Assembly (NCBI GenBank): GCA_003282945.1
Contig: QBYG01000003.1
Coordinates: forward strand, 1-64,000
DNA length: 64,000 nucleotides
Source of the DNA: Pelagibacteraceae bacterium AG-325-E23
GTDB lineage: Bacteria; Pseudomonadota; Alphaproteobacteria; Pelagibacterales; Pelagibacteraceae
Direction of reading: 5' to 3'
Shown one piece after another: positions 1 to 7,896 of the stretch. The notes below the pieces were generated by a model, which did no database searches, was not told where the DNA came from, and saw nothing but the letters and a program-made list of their open reading frames with translations. How positions within the stretch are numbered: position 1 is the stretch's first letter; each line of letters begins with the position of its first letter. Position numbers and translations under genes: made by a program.

Positions 1-547
1 TAAATTTTTTTATAAGGAAAAGTATGATTTCAAAGATATCTTGATTAAAAAAGATGAAGTACAAATAGAAAATTGGAGTAAAAAGATTGACAACTCCAAA
101 CCTAAAGTTGGATTAGTTTGGTCGGGTTCTTTTCATGGTCCTAATCAGCCTTTTAGATCAGTACCTTTAAAAAGTTTAGACAAGATTTTATCTTTAAATA
201 TAAACTTTTATGGATTGCAAAATGAAATATGGGAAAGAGATAAGTATTATTTTGAAAATTATAATATATTAGATTTTGGAAAATATAATCTAGCAGAAAT
301 TGCTTCTATTATAGAAAATTTGGATTTAGTTATATCAGCAGACACGTCTATACTTCATCTTTCTTGTTCTCTTGATAAAGAAACCTGGGGTATTTTTAAT
401 ATATATCCAGATTGGAGATGGGGTGAGTTTGATAAAATAAACCCTTATCCTTCCTTACAAATGATTAAACAAAAAAAATTCAATCAATGGGATGATGTTG
501 CTGATGAAATATTAAAAAAATTACAACTCAAATTTAATTTAGCTTAA
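1..547 (+). CDS. Glycosyltransferase-like protein, C-terminal part (5' end outside window)
   Basis: The reading frame is open from base 2 to the left edge, so this is the 3' part of a longer gene; the TTG at 41 need not be its start. The visible protein has the look of the C-terminal lobe of the GT9/GT41 (heptosyltransferase or TPR-linked O-GlcNAc-transferase-like) fold: a beta strand with KVGLVWSGS near residues 22-30 counted from that TTG, a conserved Arg-Ser-x-x-L segment, and DLVISADTSILHL near 95-107, the usual nucleotide-sugar binding loop of this superfamily. It would transfer a sugar to a surface glycan or protein. In marine alphaproteobacteria such domains often end large TPR proteins, which cannot be checked here. 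Its stop codon overlaps the stop of the convergent next gene at TTAA, 544-547. Family call fairly good, substrate unknown. Confidence 0.6.
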   Translation, partial: KFFYKEKYDFKDILIKKDEVQIENWSKKIDNSKPKVGLVWSGSFHGPNQPFRSVPLKSLDKILSLNINFYGLQNEIWERDKYYFENYNILDFGKYNLAEIASIIENLDLVISADTSILHLSCSLDKETWGIFNIYPDWRWGEFDKINPYPSLQMIKQKKFNQWDDVADEILKKLQLKFNLA

Positions 548-1338
548 TATTTAACAACCATACCCCATAGAGATTGTGATGGTCCATACCCTATTCGAGC
601 ATCTTCCATTTTGAGAACTCTACTATGATCAACCATCATATTTATGCCTGGACCATATATCTCTATGTATTTTGACAATACATCCTGGTCATCAGCCTCA
701 ACCATAAATTGCTTCAGCTCAAGTGGACTTATAATTTTATCAATTGTATTCCATCTATAATTTTTCTTATCAAGATTTTCTGTCAAACCCTCTGACTCTA
801 GTAAAATTTTCCATGAACCTGCCTCAAGAAATCTTTTAGATTGCATTTTAATTCTCTCAATAAATATTTCTTCCTCAATAACCTTGGAATGTGCAAACGC
901 AACACCAACCTCATTGATAACTTTTATCCCCTTGCTTGAGGCGTTTTCAATTAATCTACACATTTCGTCATCATCTAATGAACGAGCTATGCTTGAGATT
1001 TCAATAATATCAATGCCCAAACTAACAACGGTATCTAGATAATCATCAACCACTTCTTTACCACCAGATAATGCAACGTCCATAATTGGATTTCCTAGCG
1101 CAACTTGAACACTATGTTTTTTGCACGTTTCAATAAATCTTAAAAGAGATTTTTTACTCATCATTGCGCCTTGTTTTCCAGAAATCTTAAAGATATCAAC
1201 TAGGTCAGCATATGCTTCTAAGTAATCATCAATACAATTTCCCACCATTACAGGTGCTCTAACATAATTTATACCTATCTCTCGAGGTTTTTTCTTTCTT
1301 TTTATGAAAGGTAAATTTGGAAATGTAACATCAGTCAT
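544..1338 (-). CDS. Phosphosulfolactate synthase (ComA) family protein, paralog 1
   Basis: A TIM-barrel protein of the ComA family (PF02679). Recognisable parts are the N-terminal P-R-E-x-G-I-N-Y motif, the DIIEISS strand in the middle, the INEVG strand, an EAGSWKILLES segment, and the C-terminal pattern F-x-V-E-A followed by GPGINMMVDH, matching the family's IFEAP...NLANI region. True ComA adds sulfite to phosphoenolpyruvate. As I recall, its motif reads SEVGKK with an important lysine; here it reads NEVGVA, so the chemistry may differ. I chose the ATG at 1338 (264 residues); a GTG at 1368 would overlap tctA and adds only a Lys-rich tail before the conserved PREIG motif. It lies 13 bases after the transporter gene in the same orientation, so transporter and enzyme are probably co-transcribed. 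No clear Shine-Dalgarno is present. Confidence 0.65.
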   Translation of the reverse strand: MTDVTFPNLPFIKRKKKPREIGINYVRAPVMVGNCIDDYLEAYADLVDIFKISGKQGAMMSKKSLLRFIETCKKHSVQVALGNPIMDVALSGGKEVVDDYLDTVVSLGIDIIEISSIARSLDDDEMCRLIENASSKGIKVINEVGVAFAHSKVIEEEIFIERIKMQSKRFLEAGSWKILLESEGLTENLDKKNYRWNTIDKIISPLELKQFMVEADDQDVLSKYIEIYGPGINMMVDHSRVLKMEDARIGYGPSQSLWGMVVKY

Positions 1339-1351
1339 TATAAATTTTTTT

Positions 1352-3337
1352 TTAATTAAGCTGTCCACCTAGCCACCAGGGTAAATCGACAAATAATCCT
1401 ATCAATCCATTTGGAAACTGTAAGGTTAGCAAGGACGATAACGACCAGAGTATTACCATCAATGCAACAGAAATGCAAATTGATGACACATAAGCTTTCC
1501 TATTATGAAATAAAATAAATATATTAATAAAAAGTGCTGCAGCAATTGGAAAACCAAATATAAAATTCATTAACAAGAAACCAATAAAACTTAAATAATA
1601 AAAAAGTTGATTATTAAAGTTCCCACTAATTTCAAAAATATTTGACCGAGCAAACTTCATCAATGTATTATTTAAAAATGGTAAATTTTTTAAGTCTGCA
1701 ATTTTTACAATAAGTATAAAAACCAAGAGTGATAAAGCTATTATACTTAGGCTTATTGGAAACAAATTAGCACGATAATCTAAACTACTAGTAAACCAAA
1801 TCATTGATAGCGGAAGACAGAGTAAGATAAGTATGTAATAAATTTGAGTAAGCTTACCTTTAATAAGATCAGATCTATAGTTGTTATCAAATTTTTGTTT
1901 TGTCAATAAAACGATGGTAGCAAGACACAATATTATAAGAACTACTGAAACTGGACGAGATAAAAAACTTAAACCATACACTGCTTGAGTTTGATAGCTT
2001 AGAAGTTCAACTTTGCTTGATAAAAAGAACCCTATTAATAGTGCTGGTCTTGACCAACCAAAATTTTTAAATGTAATACCAATTATACCGAATGATAATA
2101 ATCCAATAAAATCATACCAGTCCCTATTAATATTAAATGTTGCAAAAAATATTAAACAAACCATCACAGGTGCAAGTATATAATATGGAACTAAAGTGAA
2201 TTTCGAAATTTGAGATGAAAAACCCATACAAATCCCAGCGCCCAAAATATTTGCAATAGCTAATGACCAAATCATTAGATAAGTAAGATCTAGGTTTGTC
2301 GTTACCATATCTAAACCAGGTTCAATTCCAATTAGAACAAAACCTCCAAGTAATAAAACTTTATTACCAGAACCAGGTATTCCAAAAATTAATGTTGGAA
2401 TTAATGCTCCACCCTCTTTTGCATTATTAGCAGACTCAGGTGCTATAACTCCTCGAATATCACCTTTACCAAATTGTGAAGTATCTTTTGTTGTTTGCTT
2501 TAAGTGACTATATGCAATCCAATCAACGACGGTTCCTCCTAAACCAGGTAAAGCTCCAACAAGACAACCAAGGGTAGAACATCGTAATACTAAAAACCAA
2601 TTTTTTACTACGTCCTTTAAACCTGTAAACCAACCCTTTTTGGAATTAAGTGATTTTGCAATCGATCCTTTAGAATCGAGAAGTCCTACAATTTCAGGAA
2701 TTGCAAACAATCCTAGTCCAACAACGACAAGAGGAACACCTTCTAAAAGATATAATGTATCAAATGTGTATCTTGGATCTCCTGTAATTGGAGCAGTTCC
2801 AATTGATCCAATAATTAATCCCAGAAAACAAGAGGCAATACCTTTAAATAAATTATCACCTGTAAGAGCTCCAACCATTAATAAAGCAAGCACAACTAAT
2901 AGGAACTGTTCTCCAAATCCAAAAGCCATTATTATTGGAATGGCGTAATAAATAGATATTGATAATATAAATGCCCCAAAGATACCCCCAAGCAATGAAG
3001 CGCTAAAAGCAGCGCTCAAAGCTCTTGCTGCCATACCTTTTTTAGAAAGTGGAAAACCATCCATCACTGTTGCTTGAGATCCTGCAGTGCCAGGTACTCC
3101 CATAAGCACAGCAGGAAAAGTATCTGAAGTTGTCGTAGGTGCCAGAACTCCAATCATCATTGCAAGAGCATGTGATGGCTCCATTGTAAAAACAAAAGGT
3201 AAAACAAGGGCTAAACCTGATGTTCCACCCATACCTGGAAGGATACCAACAATTAAACCAAGTAAAGTACCTGCAAATAGAAATGCTAAATGAGTAGGCT
3301 CAAAAAGTTGAAAAAGTGCAGCTAATAATTGTTCCAT
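1352..3337 (-). CDS. TTT transporter permease, TctA fused to a TctB-like domain
   Basis: Large membrane subunit of a tripartite tricarboxylate transporter, which takes up a carboxylate or sulfonate delivered by a periplasmic TctC protein using an ion gradient. Residues 1 to about 490 are TctA, with the family signature GLIVGILPGMGG near 27-38, a second PGLGG motif and an IPGSGN motif in the mirrored half. At 661 residues it is about 160 longer than a normal TctA. The extra C-terminal part (about 495-661) has four to five hydrophobic segments like the small TctB subunit, and no separate tctB lies nearby, so I read it as a natural TctA-TctB fusion. The ATG sits directly after a terminator-like hairpin and seven T, leaving no room for a ribosome binding site of its own. 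Confidence 0.85.
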   Translation of the reverse strand: MEQLLAALFQLFEPTHLAFLFAGTLLGLIVGILPGMGGTSGLALVLPFVFTMEPSHALAMMIGVLAPTTTSDTFPAVLMGVPGTAGSQATVMDGFPLSKKGMAARALSAAFSASLLGGIFGAFILSISIYYAIPIIMAFGFGEQFLLVVLALLMVGALTGDNLFKGIASCFLGLIIGSIGTAPITGDPRYTFDTLYLLEGVPLVVVGLGLFAIPEIVGLLDSKGSIAKSLNSKKGWFTGLKDVVKNWFLVLRCSTLGCLVGALPGLGGTVVDWIAYSHLKQTTKDTSQFGKGDIRGVIAPESANNAKEGGALIPTLIFGIPGSGNKVLLLGGFVLIGIEPGLDMVTTNLDLTYLMIWSLAIANILGAGICMGFSSQISKFTLVPYYILAPVMVCLIFFATFNINRDWYDFIGLLSFGIIGITFKNFGWSRPALLIGFFLSSKVELLSYQTQAVYGLSFLSRPVSVVLIILCLATIVLLTKQKFDNNYRSDLIKGKLTQIYYILILLCLPLSMIWFTSSLDYRANLFPISLSIIALSLLVFILIVKIADLKNLPFLNNTLMKFARSNIFEISGNFNNQLFYYLSFIGFLLMNFIFGFPIAAALFINIFILFHNRKAYVSSICISVALMVILWSLSSLLTLQFPNGLIGLFVDLPWWLGGQLN

Positions 3338-3367
3338 AAAAAAAGCTGCTAGCTAATAGCTAGCAGC
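3338..3367 (-). terminator. Hairpin plus T7 between tctC and tctAB (probable attenuator)
   Basis: Bases 3345-3354 (GCTGCTAGCT) and 3358-3367 (AGCTAGCAGC) form a perfect 10-bp stem with a 3-base loop. On the minus strand the stem is followed by seven T (3344-3338), and the next base is the A of the tctAB ATG. It starts 16 bases after the tctC stop. A T run also follows on the plus strand, so it could act in both directions, but no plus-strand gene ends here. The likely effect is partial termination after tctC and masking of translation initiation of tctAB. Confidence 0.8.
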
Positions 3368-3383
3368 ACTTTTTTTATTTGTT

Positions 3384-4457
3384 CTATTGAACTCTATATG
3401 TGAATTTATGTTTCTTTAAAGCTGCATTTAATTGCTTTTTAGTAGTATCTGAAAATACTGCAGCCTTTTTAATAATTTCACCAGCTTCTTCTCCTATGAT
3501 TAATGGAAATGGTCCAAGAGCTTTTACAGCTTTAGCCTTAAACTCTGGGTCATTTGTCATTTTAATAGCTGCATCTCTGTATGCTTTTACTATTTCATCC
3601 GATGCATCTGCTGGGAGCATCATTGCTTTAGATGCTTGAGACCAGGCAGCACCTATTGCATAGTATGCTTCTAGGTCATCACCCTCAAGTTTTTTACCAT
3701 TTACCTTCTCATACATTTCAGGAAATGTAGGTGCATTTGGTGCTAAAGGATTTCTAGAAACTGAACCATCAGCTCCAATAATTCCTAATGTCATTAAATC
3801 TACAACTTTTCCTTTTTCTATTTCAGGCTTAACTTTTTTTACATAATTAGCTGCACCATGTGAACTTAGATGAATTTCACCTCTTAGGAATGCTTGATAA
3901 CCTCCTGAAGATGAAAGACCAGGTATAGGTTTAGCTCCTTTGATACCAAGTTTCTCATATATCCATATGTGAAATAAATCTGCAGATGCAGGAGTTTTCA
4001 ATGCATAGAGAACCAATTTTCTTTCTTTAATTTTTGATAGATCGTGAGGCTCAGCTAAATCTGAACGTGTGAACCAATGAGTATTTTGCGGTAGCAAAAC
4101 TACTGGTCGGTATTCACTAAGATTATATTTAACAAGTGGATTTCCAGTCGCAACATTAACTATAACTGAAGTTGAGCATCCAAAAATAAAAGTTCCATCT
4201 GCTTTTGCATTTTTTTCAAAATAATTTGAACCTTTAATAGCTCCTCCTCCTGGTATGTGCATGATTTGGACATCAGGATTTCCAGGTAAATATTTTTTTA
4301 AGAAAGGTTGAATAAATCTTGCAAATCTACTCGTACCACCACCTTCTTTAAATGGCACAACCCATGTAACTGTTTTGCCTGCGAAATTCACATCTGCATT
4401 TCCAATGGATGCAAACGAGAATAACGACATTAATATTAATATTAGAATTTTACGCAT
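3384..4457 (-). CDS. TTT transporter periplasmic substrate-binding protein (TctC family)
   Basis: Extracytoplasmic receptor of the TTT transporter. It has a Sec signal peptide (about 1-21: Lys/Arg, then a hydrophobic run ending SIGNA), followed by the TctC start VTWVVPFKEGGGTSRFAR, where the Gly-Gly-Gly-Thr-Ser/Asp-x-x-Ala/Arg loop typically holds a ligand carboxylate, and by the PGGGAIKGSNYF segment. At 357 residues it is somewhat longer than the usual 320-330 of the family. It is the first gene of the operon tctC-tctAB-comA-like, with a recognisable promoter and a G-rich ribosome binding site (minus strand GGGGGG, complement at 4463-4468) 5 bases before the ATG. The transcript meets a hairpin after its stop, so it should be made in excess. 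The ligand cannot be told from sequence; the ComA-like neighbours make a sulfonate such as sulfolactate one possibility. Confidence 0.88.
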   Translation of the reverse strand: MRKILILILMSLFSFASIGNADVNFAGKTVTWVVPFKEGGGTSRFARFIQPFLKKYLPGNPDVQIMHIPGGGAIKGSNYFEKNAKADGTFIFGCSTSVIVNVATGNPLVKYNLSEYRPVVLLPQNTHWFTRSDLAEPHDLSKIKERKLVLYALKTPASADLFHIWIYEKLGIKGAKPIPGLSSSGGYQAFLRGEIHLSSHGAANYVKKVKPEIEKGKVVDLMTLGIIGADGSVSRNPLAPNAPTFPEMYEKVNGKKLEGDDLEAYYAIGAAWSQASKAMMLPADASDEIVKAYRDAAIKMTNDPEFKAKAVKALGPFPLIIGEEAGEIIKKAAVFSDTTKKQLNAALKKHKFTYRVQ

Positions 4458-4488
4458 AATTTCCCCCCTTGAGAATATTGTTAGAGGT

Positions 4489-4518
4489 AGTATAACTTGT
4501 TCATTATGGGTCTTTCAA
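4489..4518 (-). promoter_or_regulatory. Promoter of the tctC operon
   Basis: On the minus strand, TTGAAA (4518-4513) and TATACT (4494-4489) are separated by 18 bases and lie 32-61 bases before the tctC ATG. They match sigma-70 -35 and -10 boxes well. The 151-base gap 4458-4608 is shared with the divergent ComA-like gene, for which TTGACT near 4586 is only a weak promoter candidate. Confidence 0.55.
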
Positions 4519-4608
4519 CTAATTATATTTTTTTATATCTCCAAGAAAACTATGAAAATGAGTATTTAGTTAGAAATTTATCTATTTGACTAATATAAAA
4601 GCAAAAAC

Positions 4609-5472
4609 ATGTTTAAAACAAAAAATTCGATATCAAAAGTATTTGATTTAAATGCTATAGAACCCAAGCCCAGAACTAAATCACAACTATGGTTGAAAGA
4701 TGTGGGTTTTGATGAAGGCCCTTGGTACCACGAAAGAATGGGACTTCGTGAATTAGAAGACTTTCTAGAGGTTGCTGGTAACAGGATTGACCATGTTAAA
4801 ATTGCTACAATGCAAGTTCTTGGACATCCAAAGGAATGGTTGGAACGTAAAAATGATCTTTACAAAAAACACTCGATAGAGCCTTACTTGGATCATGGTT
4901 ATTTTATAAAAGCTTTTAAAAAGGGAAAAGTAAATGAAGCAATTGATGTTGCGGCAGATTTAGGATTTTCTGCAATGGAATTCATGAATACATTTGGAGA
5001 CATCCCTGAAAATCAAATTAAAGCTTGGTGCAATCATGCGATTAAAAATGGAATGAATATAATTTATGAACATCATCCAGAAAGTGGATGGGATAAAACA
5101 AAAAAAAATACTCCTGCAACATTAAAACAAATTGTTGAAAGTGCTGAACCATTTTTTGAATATGGAGCATTTTCAATGCTTATTGATCATGAAGAAATTG
5201 AACTTCATGATAGTAAATCAGATGTACTAACTGGAGTGCTCGAACACTTTGGTAAAAATAAAGTTGCATTTGAAGTTACTTCACCAAAGGAAGCTGAAGT
5301 AAGGTGGTATTCAGATATACTTAATTATTTTGAACTCTTTGGTACAGATTGCAATTTAACTAATATTATGCCTAGCCAAGTAATGCTGATTGATCCATTA
5401 AGGTCTGGAGAGAGACCTGCTGAAATTTTATTTGATAAGTATCCAGAATTAGTTTCAGTTAAAGATAAATAA
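4609..5472 (+). CDS. Phosphosulfolactate synthase (ComA) family protein, paralog 2
   Basis: A second, distant ComA-family TIM barrel of 287 residues. Family features are the LEDFLEVAGNRIDHVKIA segment near 43-60, YLDHGYFIKAF (counterpart of the YPGGTLFE strand), GFSAMEFMNTFGDIP (counterpart of the FDAIEIS strand), and a C-terminal VAFEVTSP with a following NLTNIMPSQV (counterpart of IFEAP and NLANI). The position of the SEVGKK motif of genuine ComA, as I recall it, reads YEHHPES, so an essential lysine is absent here too and two histidines appear instead. It is transcribed away from tctC across a 151-base intergenic region, so the two ComA-like proteins flank the transporter genes. No good Shine-Dalgarno is seen. 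The exact reaction is unknown; a role in making or splitting a C-S or C-C bond next to a phosphate or carboxylate is only inference. Confidence 0.6.
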   Translation: MFKTKNSISKVFDLNAIEPKPRTKSQLWLKDVGFDEGPWYHERMGLRELEDFLEVAGNRIDHVKIATMQVLGHPKEWLERKNDLYKKHSIEPYLDHGYFIKAFKKGKVNEAIDVAADLGFSAMEFMNTFGDIPENQIKAWCNHAIKNGMNIIYEHHPESGWDKTKKNTPATLKQIVESAEPFFEYGAFSMLIDHEEIELHDSKSDVLTGVLEHFGKNKVAFEVTSPKEAEVRWYSDILNYFELFGTDCNLTNIMPSQVMLIDPLRSGERPAEILFDKYPELVSVKDK

Positions 5473-5496
5473 ACTAATTAATTCTTAAAATTTTAT

Positions 5497-6504
5497 TTAA
5501 CTCTTTGAATTATACTGAGGATGTTTTGATTGAGGTCTATTTTTATGATTTACAACGATTGATCCATCAATAACTTTAATATCATAACCCCAATTATCCC
5601 ATCCTTTCAATGATAATGGTTCACCAAGTTTGTCCTCGAGTGTTCGTGGGTAAACATAACAGCCTTCACTATCTCCATATTGAGCTCTCGCTTCTTCCAT
5701 TTTTTTTTTAACTTCCATATGCAAGTCTAATGGAACATTTAAATGTTGCCCAAGTAAGTAACTTAAATTCATATCTTTGCATGCTAAATCCATTGTAAAT
5801 CCAGCTTCATATTTTTGATTAAAAATGTGAGGCACAACTGTTTCCCACGCAAAGGAGTTTCCGGCTGAAACTCTAATAGCATCAAAAAAACTCTCCAAGT
5901 CTAATCCTGCTCTTTTAGCAATCATCATACACTCAGATGCTGCAACCATATTAGTAAATGCAAGCATGTTTGAAACAACTTTTGCAATAGCTCCTGCTCC
6001 TATTTCTCCACATAAAACAACAACCTCACCAATTGCATCCTGCAAAACTTCTTTCCAAATATTAAATATTTCTTTATCTCCACCGGCTAAACAAACCATA
6101 TTATTATTTTTTAAAGCATGAACACCTCCTGTTAGAGTAGCTTCCAACATGGAAACACCATAATTTTTTGCTTTATTTGACAATTCTTGTGTTTGTTTAA
6201 AATCAGTTGTGGATGTGTCTATCCAAATCGTGCCCGAAGATGCATTTTGTAATAAGCCATCCTCAGCATCAACAGCTTGCAAAACATGTTCTGGCTTAGG
6301 TAAACAAGTTATAACTGCACTACATTTGCCAGCAAGATCTTTGATGGAATCCGCTTTAATAATATCCTTATGAACATCATTTAGTTTGTTCTTATCAATA
6401 TCAAAGGCTACAAGGTTATACTTCTTTGATTTGTATAAATTATTTAAAATTGGTGTACCGGCGTTTCCTAAGCCAATCACCCCTATTGTTATGATATCGC
6501 TCAT
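5497..6504 (-). CDS. NAD-binding beta-hydroxyacid dehydrogenase (3-hydroxyisobutyrate dehydrogenase family)
   Basis: Oxidoreductase of the 6-phosphogluconate/3-hydroxyisobutyrate dehydrogenase superfamily. The Rossmann motif GVIGLGNAGTPI stands at residues 8-19, the TGGVHA segment (counterpart of the substrate-binding SGG) near 125-130, and the catalytic-lysine helix GAGAIAKVVSNM near 170-181 (K about 175, spaced as in the G-x-x-x-K-x-x-x-N motif). Length 335 is about 40 more than usual; the excess is a C-terminal tail from about 290. A strong Shine-Dalgarno AGGAGA stands 5-6 bases upstream of the ATG. It follows the MhpD-like gene by 20 bases in the same direction and converges with the second ComA-like gene. 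The substrate is unknown, probably a short hydroxy acid handled with its neighbours. Confidence 0.8.
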   Translation of the reverse strand: MSDIITIGVIGLGNAGTPILNNLYKSKKYNLVAFDIDKNKLNDVHKDIIKADSIKDLAGKCSAVITCLPKPEHVLQAVDAEDGLLQNASSGTIWIDTSTTDFKQTQELSNKAKNYGVSMLEATLTGGVHALKNNNMVCLAGGDKEIFNIWKEVLQDAIGEVVVLCGEIGAGAIAKVVSNMLAFTNMVAASECMMIAKRAGLDLESFFDAIRVSAGNSFAWETVVPHIFNQKYEAGFTMDLACKDMNLSYLLGQHLNVPLDLHMEVKKKMEEARAQYGDSEGCYVYPRTLEDKLGEPLSLKGWDNWGYDIKVIDGSIVVNHKNRPQSKHPQYNSKS

Positions 6505-6522
6505 GATCTCTCCTTTCGTAAT

Positions 6523-7302
6523 TTAAATGAATGTTGAAGATACATCTCCAAAGGCTGATGAGGTAACTTCGATTAATTTCTTTTCATTAATAGGAACAGG
6601 AAATCCATAAGCTCCTGTTAAAATTAAATCATTTTTTTTTAAGATATTATTTGTTTTTGCTTTATCTTTCACTAACCACTCTATTTCTCCAAGCATATCA
6701 AAAGGCCATTTTTTATCTATCCATTTATCGACTGCTTCATTGTCATAAACTAATTTAAGATCTGTGATTTCATTGTTGTTTGGAACCTTGTTTTCTGAAC
6801 CTAGAATAACACCAGCGTGAATTGCATTATTTGCTAAAAGTTCTGCACCATTTGGAGGATCTCCGTTAAAAACTAGATTATGTATTTCAATTAAGGGATA
6901 AATCGATTGAATAGACTCTAATATATAATCAAATGAAACTAATTCTGGATTGATATCTCTATTAAGTGTAACGCCAAATTCTGCTTCCATAGCTGGATTA
7001 GAATAATCTTTTTTGTTAAGTTCCACTCCACTTTGATGCAGTTCATTTTTCCAAAGAAATCCACTTGCTGGATGAGTAAATCCCATTTTTTTTTGAGTAT
7101 CTTTAGATAAACACCCTATTTTATAACCAATAATTTCTTCCCCTCTTTTAATTCTTAAATCAGTAACCTTAGATTGGATTATCAAAGCATCTTGGTTGCT
7201 TACTTTTGCTTTATTTTTAAATATTTGGCTAGGATTTTTTGCATCATAATCTTCAAGTATTTTAAATGAATATGTATCTAATTCCTGTTTAGATAACGGC
7301 AT
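6523..7302 (-). CDS. 2-keto-4-pentenoate hydratase-like protein (MhpD / FAH superfamily)
   Basis: A 259-residue member of the fumarylacetoacetate hydrolase superfamily, closest in layout to MhpD/XylJ hydratases and HpcG. Visible motifs are IGYKIGCLSKDTQKKMG near 57-73, the metal-binding NPAMEAEFG segment (the E-x-E pair near 105-107), a central SIYPLIEIHN, and the C-terminal LTGAYGFPVPI, matching the family's LTGS/T-hydratase ending. Such enzymes hydrate or decarboxylate 2-oxo-alkenoates with Mg2+ or Mn2+. The ATG abuts the stop of the upstream exported-protein gene (TAAATG), so it is read from the same transcript as the envelope cluster or from a promoter inside it. It probably acts with the dehydrogenase downstream; the substrate is not predictable. 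Confidence 0.75.
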   Translation of the reverse strand: MPLSKQELDTYSFKILEDYDAKNPSQIFKNKAKVSNQDALIIQSKVTDLRIKRGEEIIGYKIGCLSKDTQKKMGFTHPASGFLWKNELHQSGVELNKKDYSNPAMEAEFGVTLNRDINPELVSFDYILESIQSIYPLIEIHNLVFNGDPPNGAELLANNAIHAGVILGSENKVPNNNEITDLKLVYDNEAVDKWIDKKWPFDMLGEIEWLVKDKAKTNNILKKNDLILTGAYGFPVPINEKKLIEVTSSAFGDVSSTFI

Positions 7303-7896
7303 TTAATTGCAAGGCTCTCTGTAGACTTGAAGTATTTTTTCACTCAAAAATTTATTCTTTAAATTTTGTAAATCATTATCATTTAAAAGATAACAATAAG
7401 TTCTTGAATTTAGCTTCATTAAATCCTCTAAATTCTTATTATTTTTTATTGGTAAAAATGTTCCTGCATACCAACTTTCTTGTGATAAAGTTGCAAATGA
7501 AAAAGGTTTATTTCTAGTAAGATATCCTTCGATTTCTTGAGTTGCCTGTGGAGAATAAAATGTCATATAATGATTTTGATTTAATACCTCAAATTCATAC
7601 CTCATAGTATCAATTTCATATCTCTCAAGCATCCAAGATTGCATATCGCCACTTTTTCCATAATGGGCAGGCTGAACGAAAGAAACAGTTTTGTCATCAG
7701 GATTTGAAAAGGTTTTTTTAAACCATTTATATCCTCCATATTGAATGATTTGGCCAAAAATTTTATCTTCATCATAAAAAATGATCATTGATGCTTTTGC
7801 ATCTTTTTCATAAAAAAATGAGTAACTACTAATCTCTGCAAACAAAAAATTTGGGAATAATAATAAAATATATAATTTTATTAAGAATCTTTTCAT
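7303..7896 (-). CDS. Exported protein of unknown function
   Basis: I do not recognise this 197-residue protein. A Sec signal peptide is clear (MKRFLIKLYILLLFPNFLFA, cleavage after A about 20). The mature part is rich in aromatic residues and has one internal pattern, GYLTRNKPFSFATLSQESWYAGTF. Two cysteines late in the chain (TYCYLL and the penultimate REPCN) could form a disulfide. I chose the ATG at 7896, which overlaps the stop of the preceding gene as TAATG; a TTG at 7902 would give two extra residues. It belongs to a tight minus-strand run with the protease and lipoprotein genes upstream, which suggests a joint envelope role. Confidence 0.7.
   Translation of the reverse strand: MKRFLIKLYILLLFPNFLFAEISSYSFFYEKDAKASMIIFYDEDKIFGQIIQYGGYKWFKKTFSNPDDKTVSFVQPAHYGKSGDMQSWMLERYEIDTMRYEFEVLNQNHYMTFYSPQATQEIEGYLTRNKPFSFATLSQESWYAGTFLPIKNNKNLEDLMKLNSRTYCYLLNDNDLQNLKNKFLSEKILQVYREPCN

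Noticed and set aside
1339-1368. GTG start at 1368 for the first ComA-like gene
   Set aside because: It would overlap the tctAB gene and add ten poorly conserved residues; ATG at 1338 fits the family start.
2640-2948. Plus-strand reading frames inside tctAB (2640-2948, 3087-3293)
   Set aside because: They are antisense shadows of a well-conserved membrane protein and have no start signals or family features.
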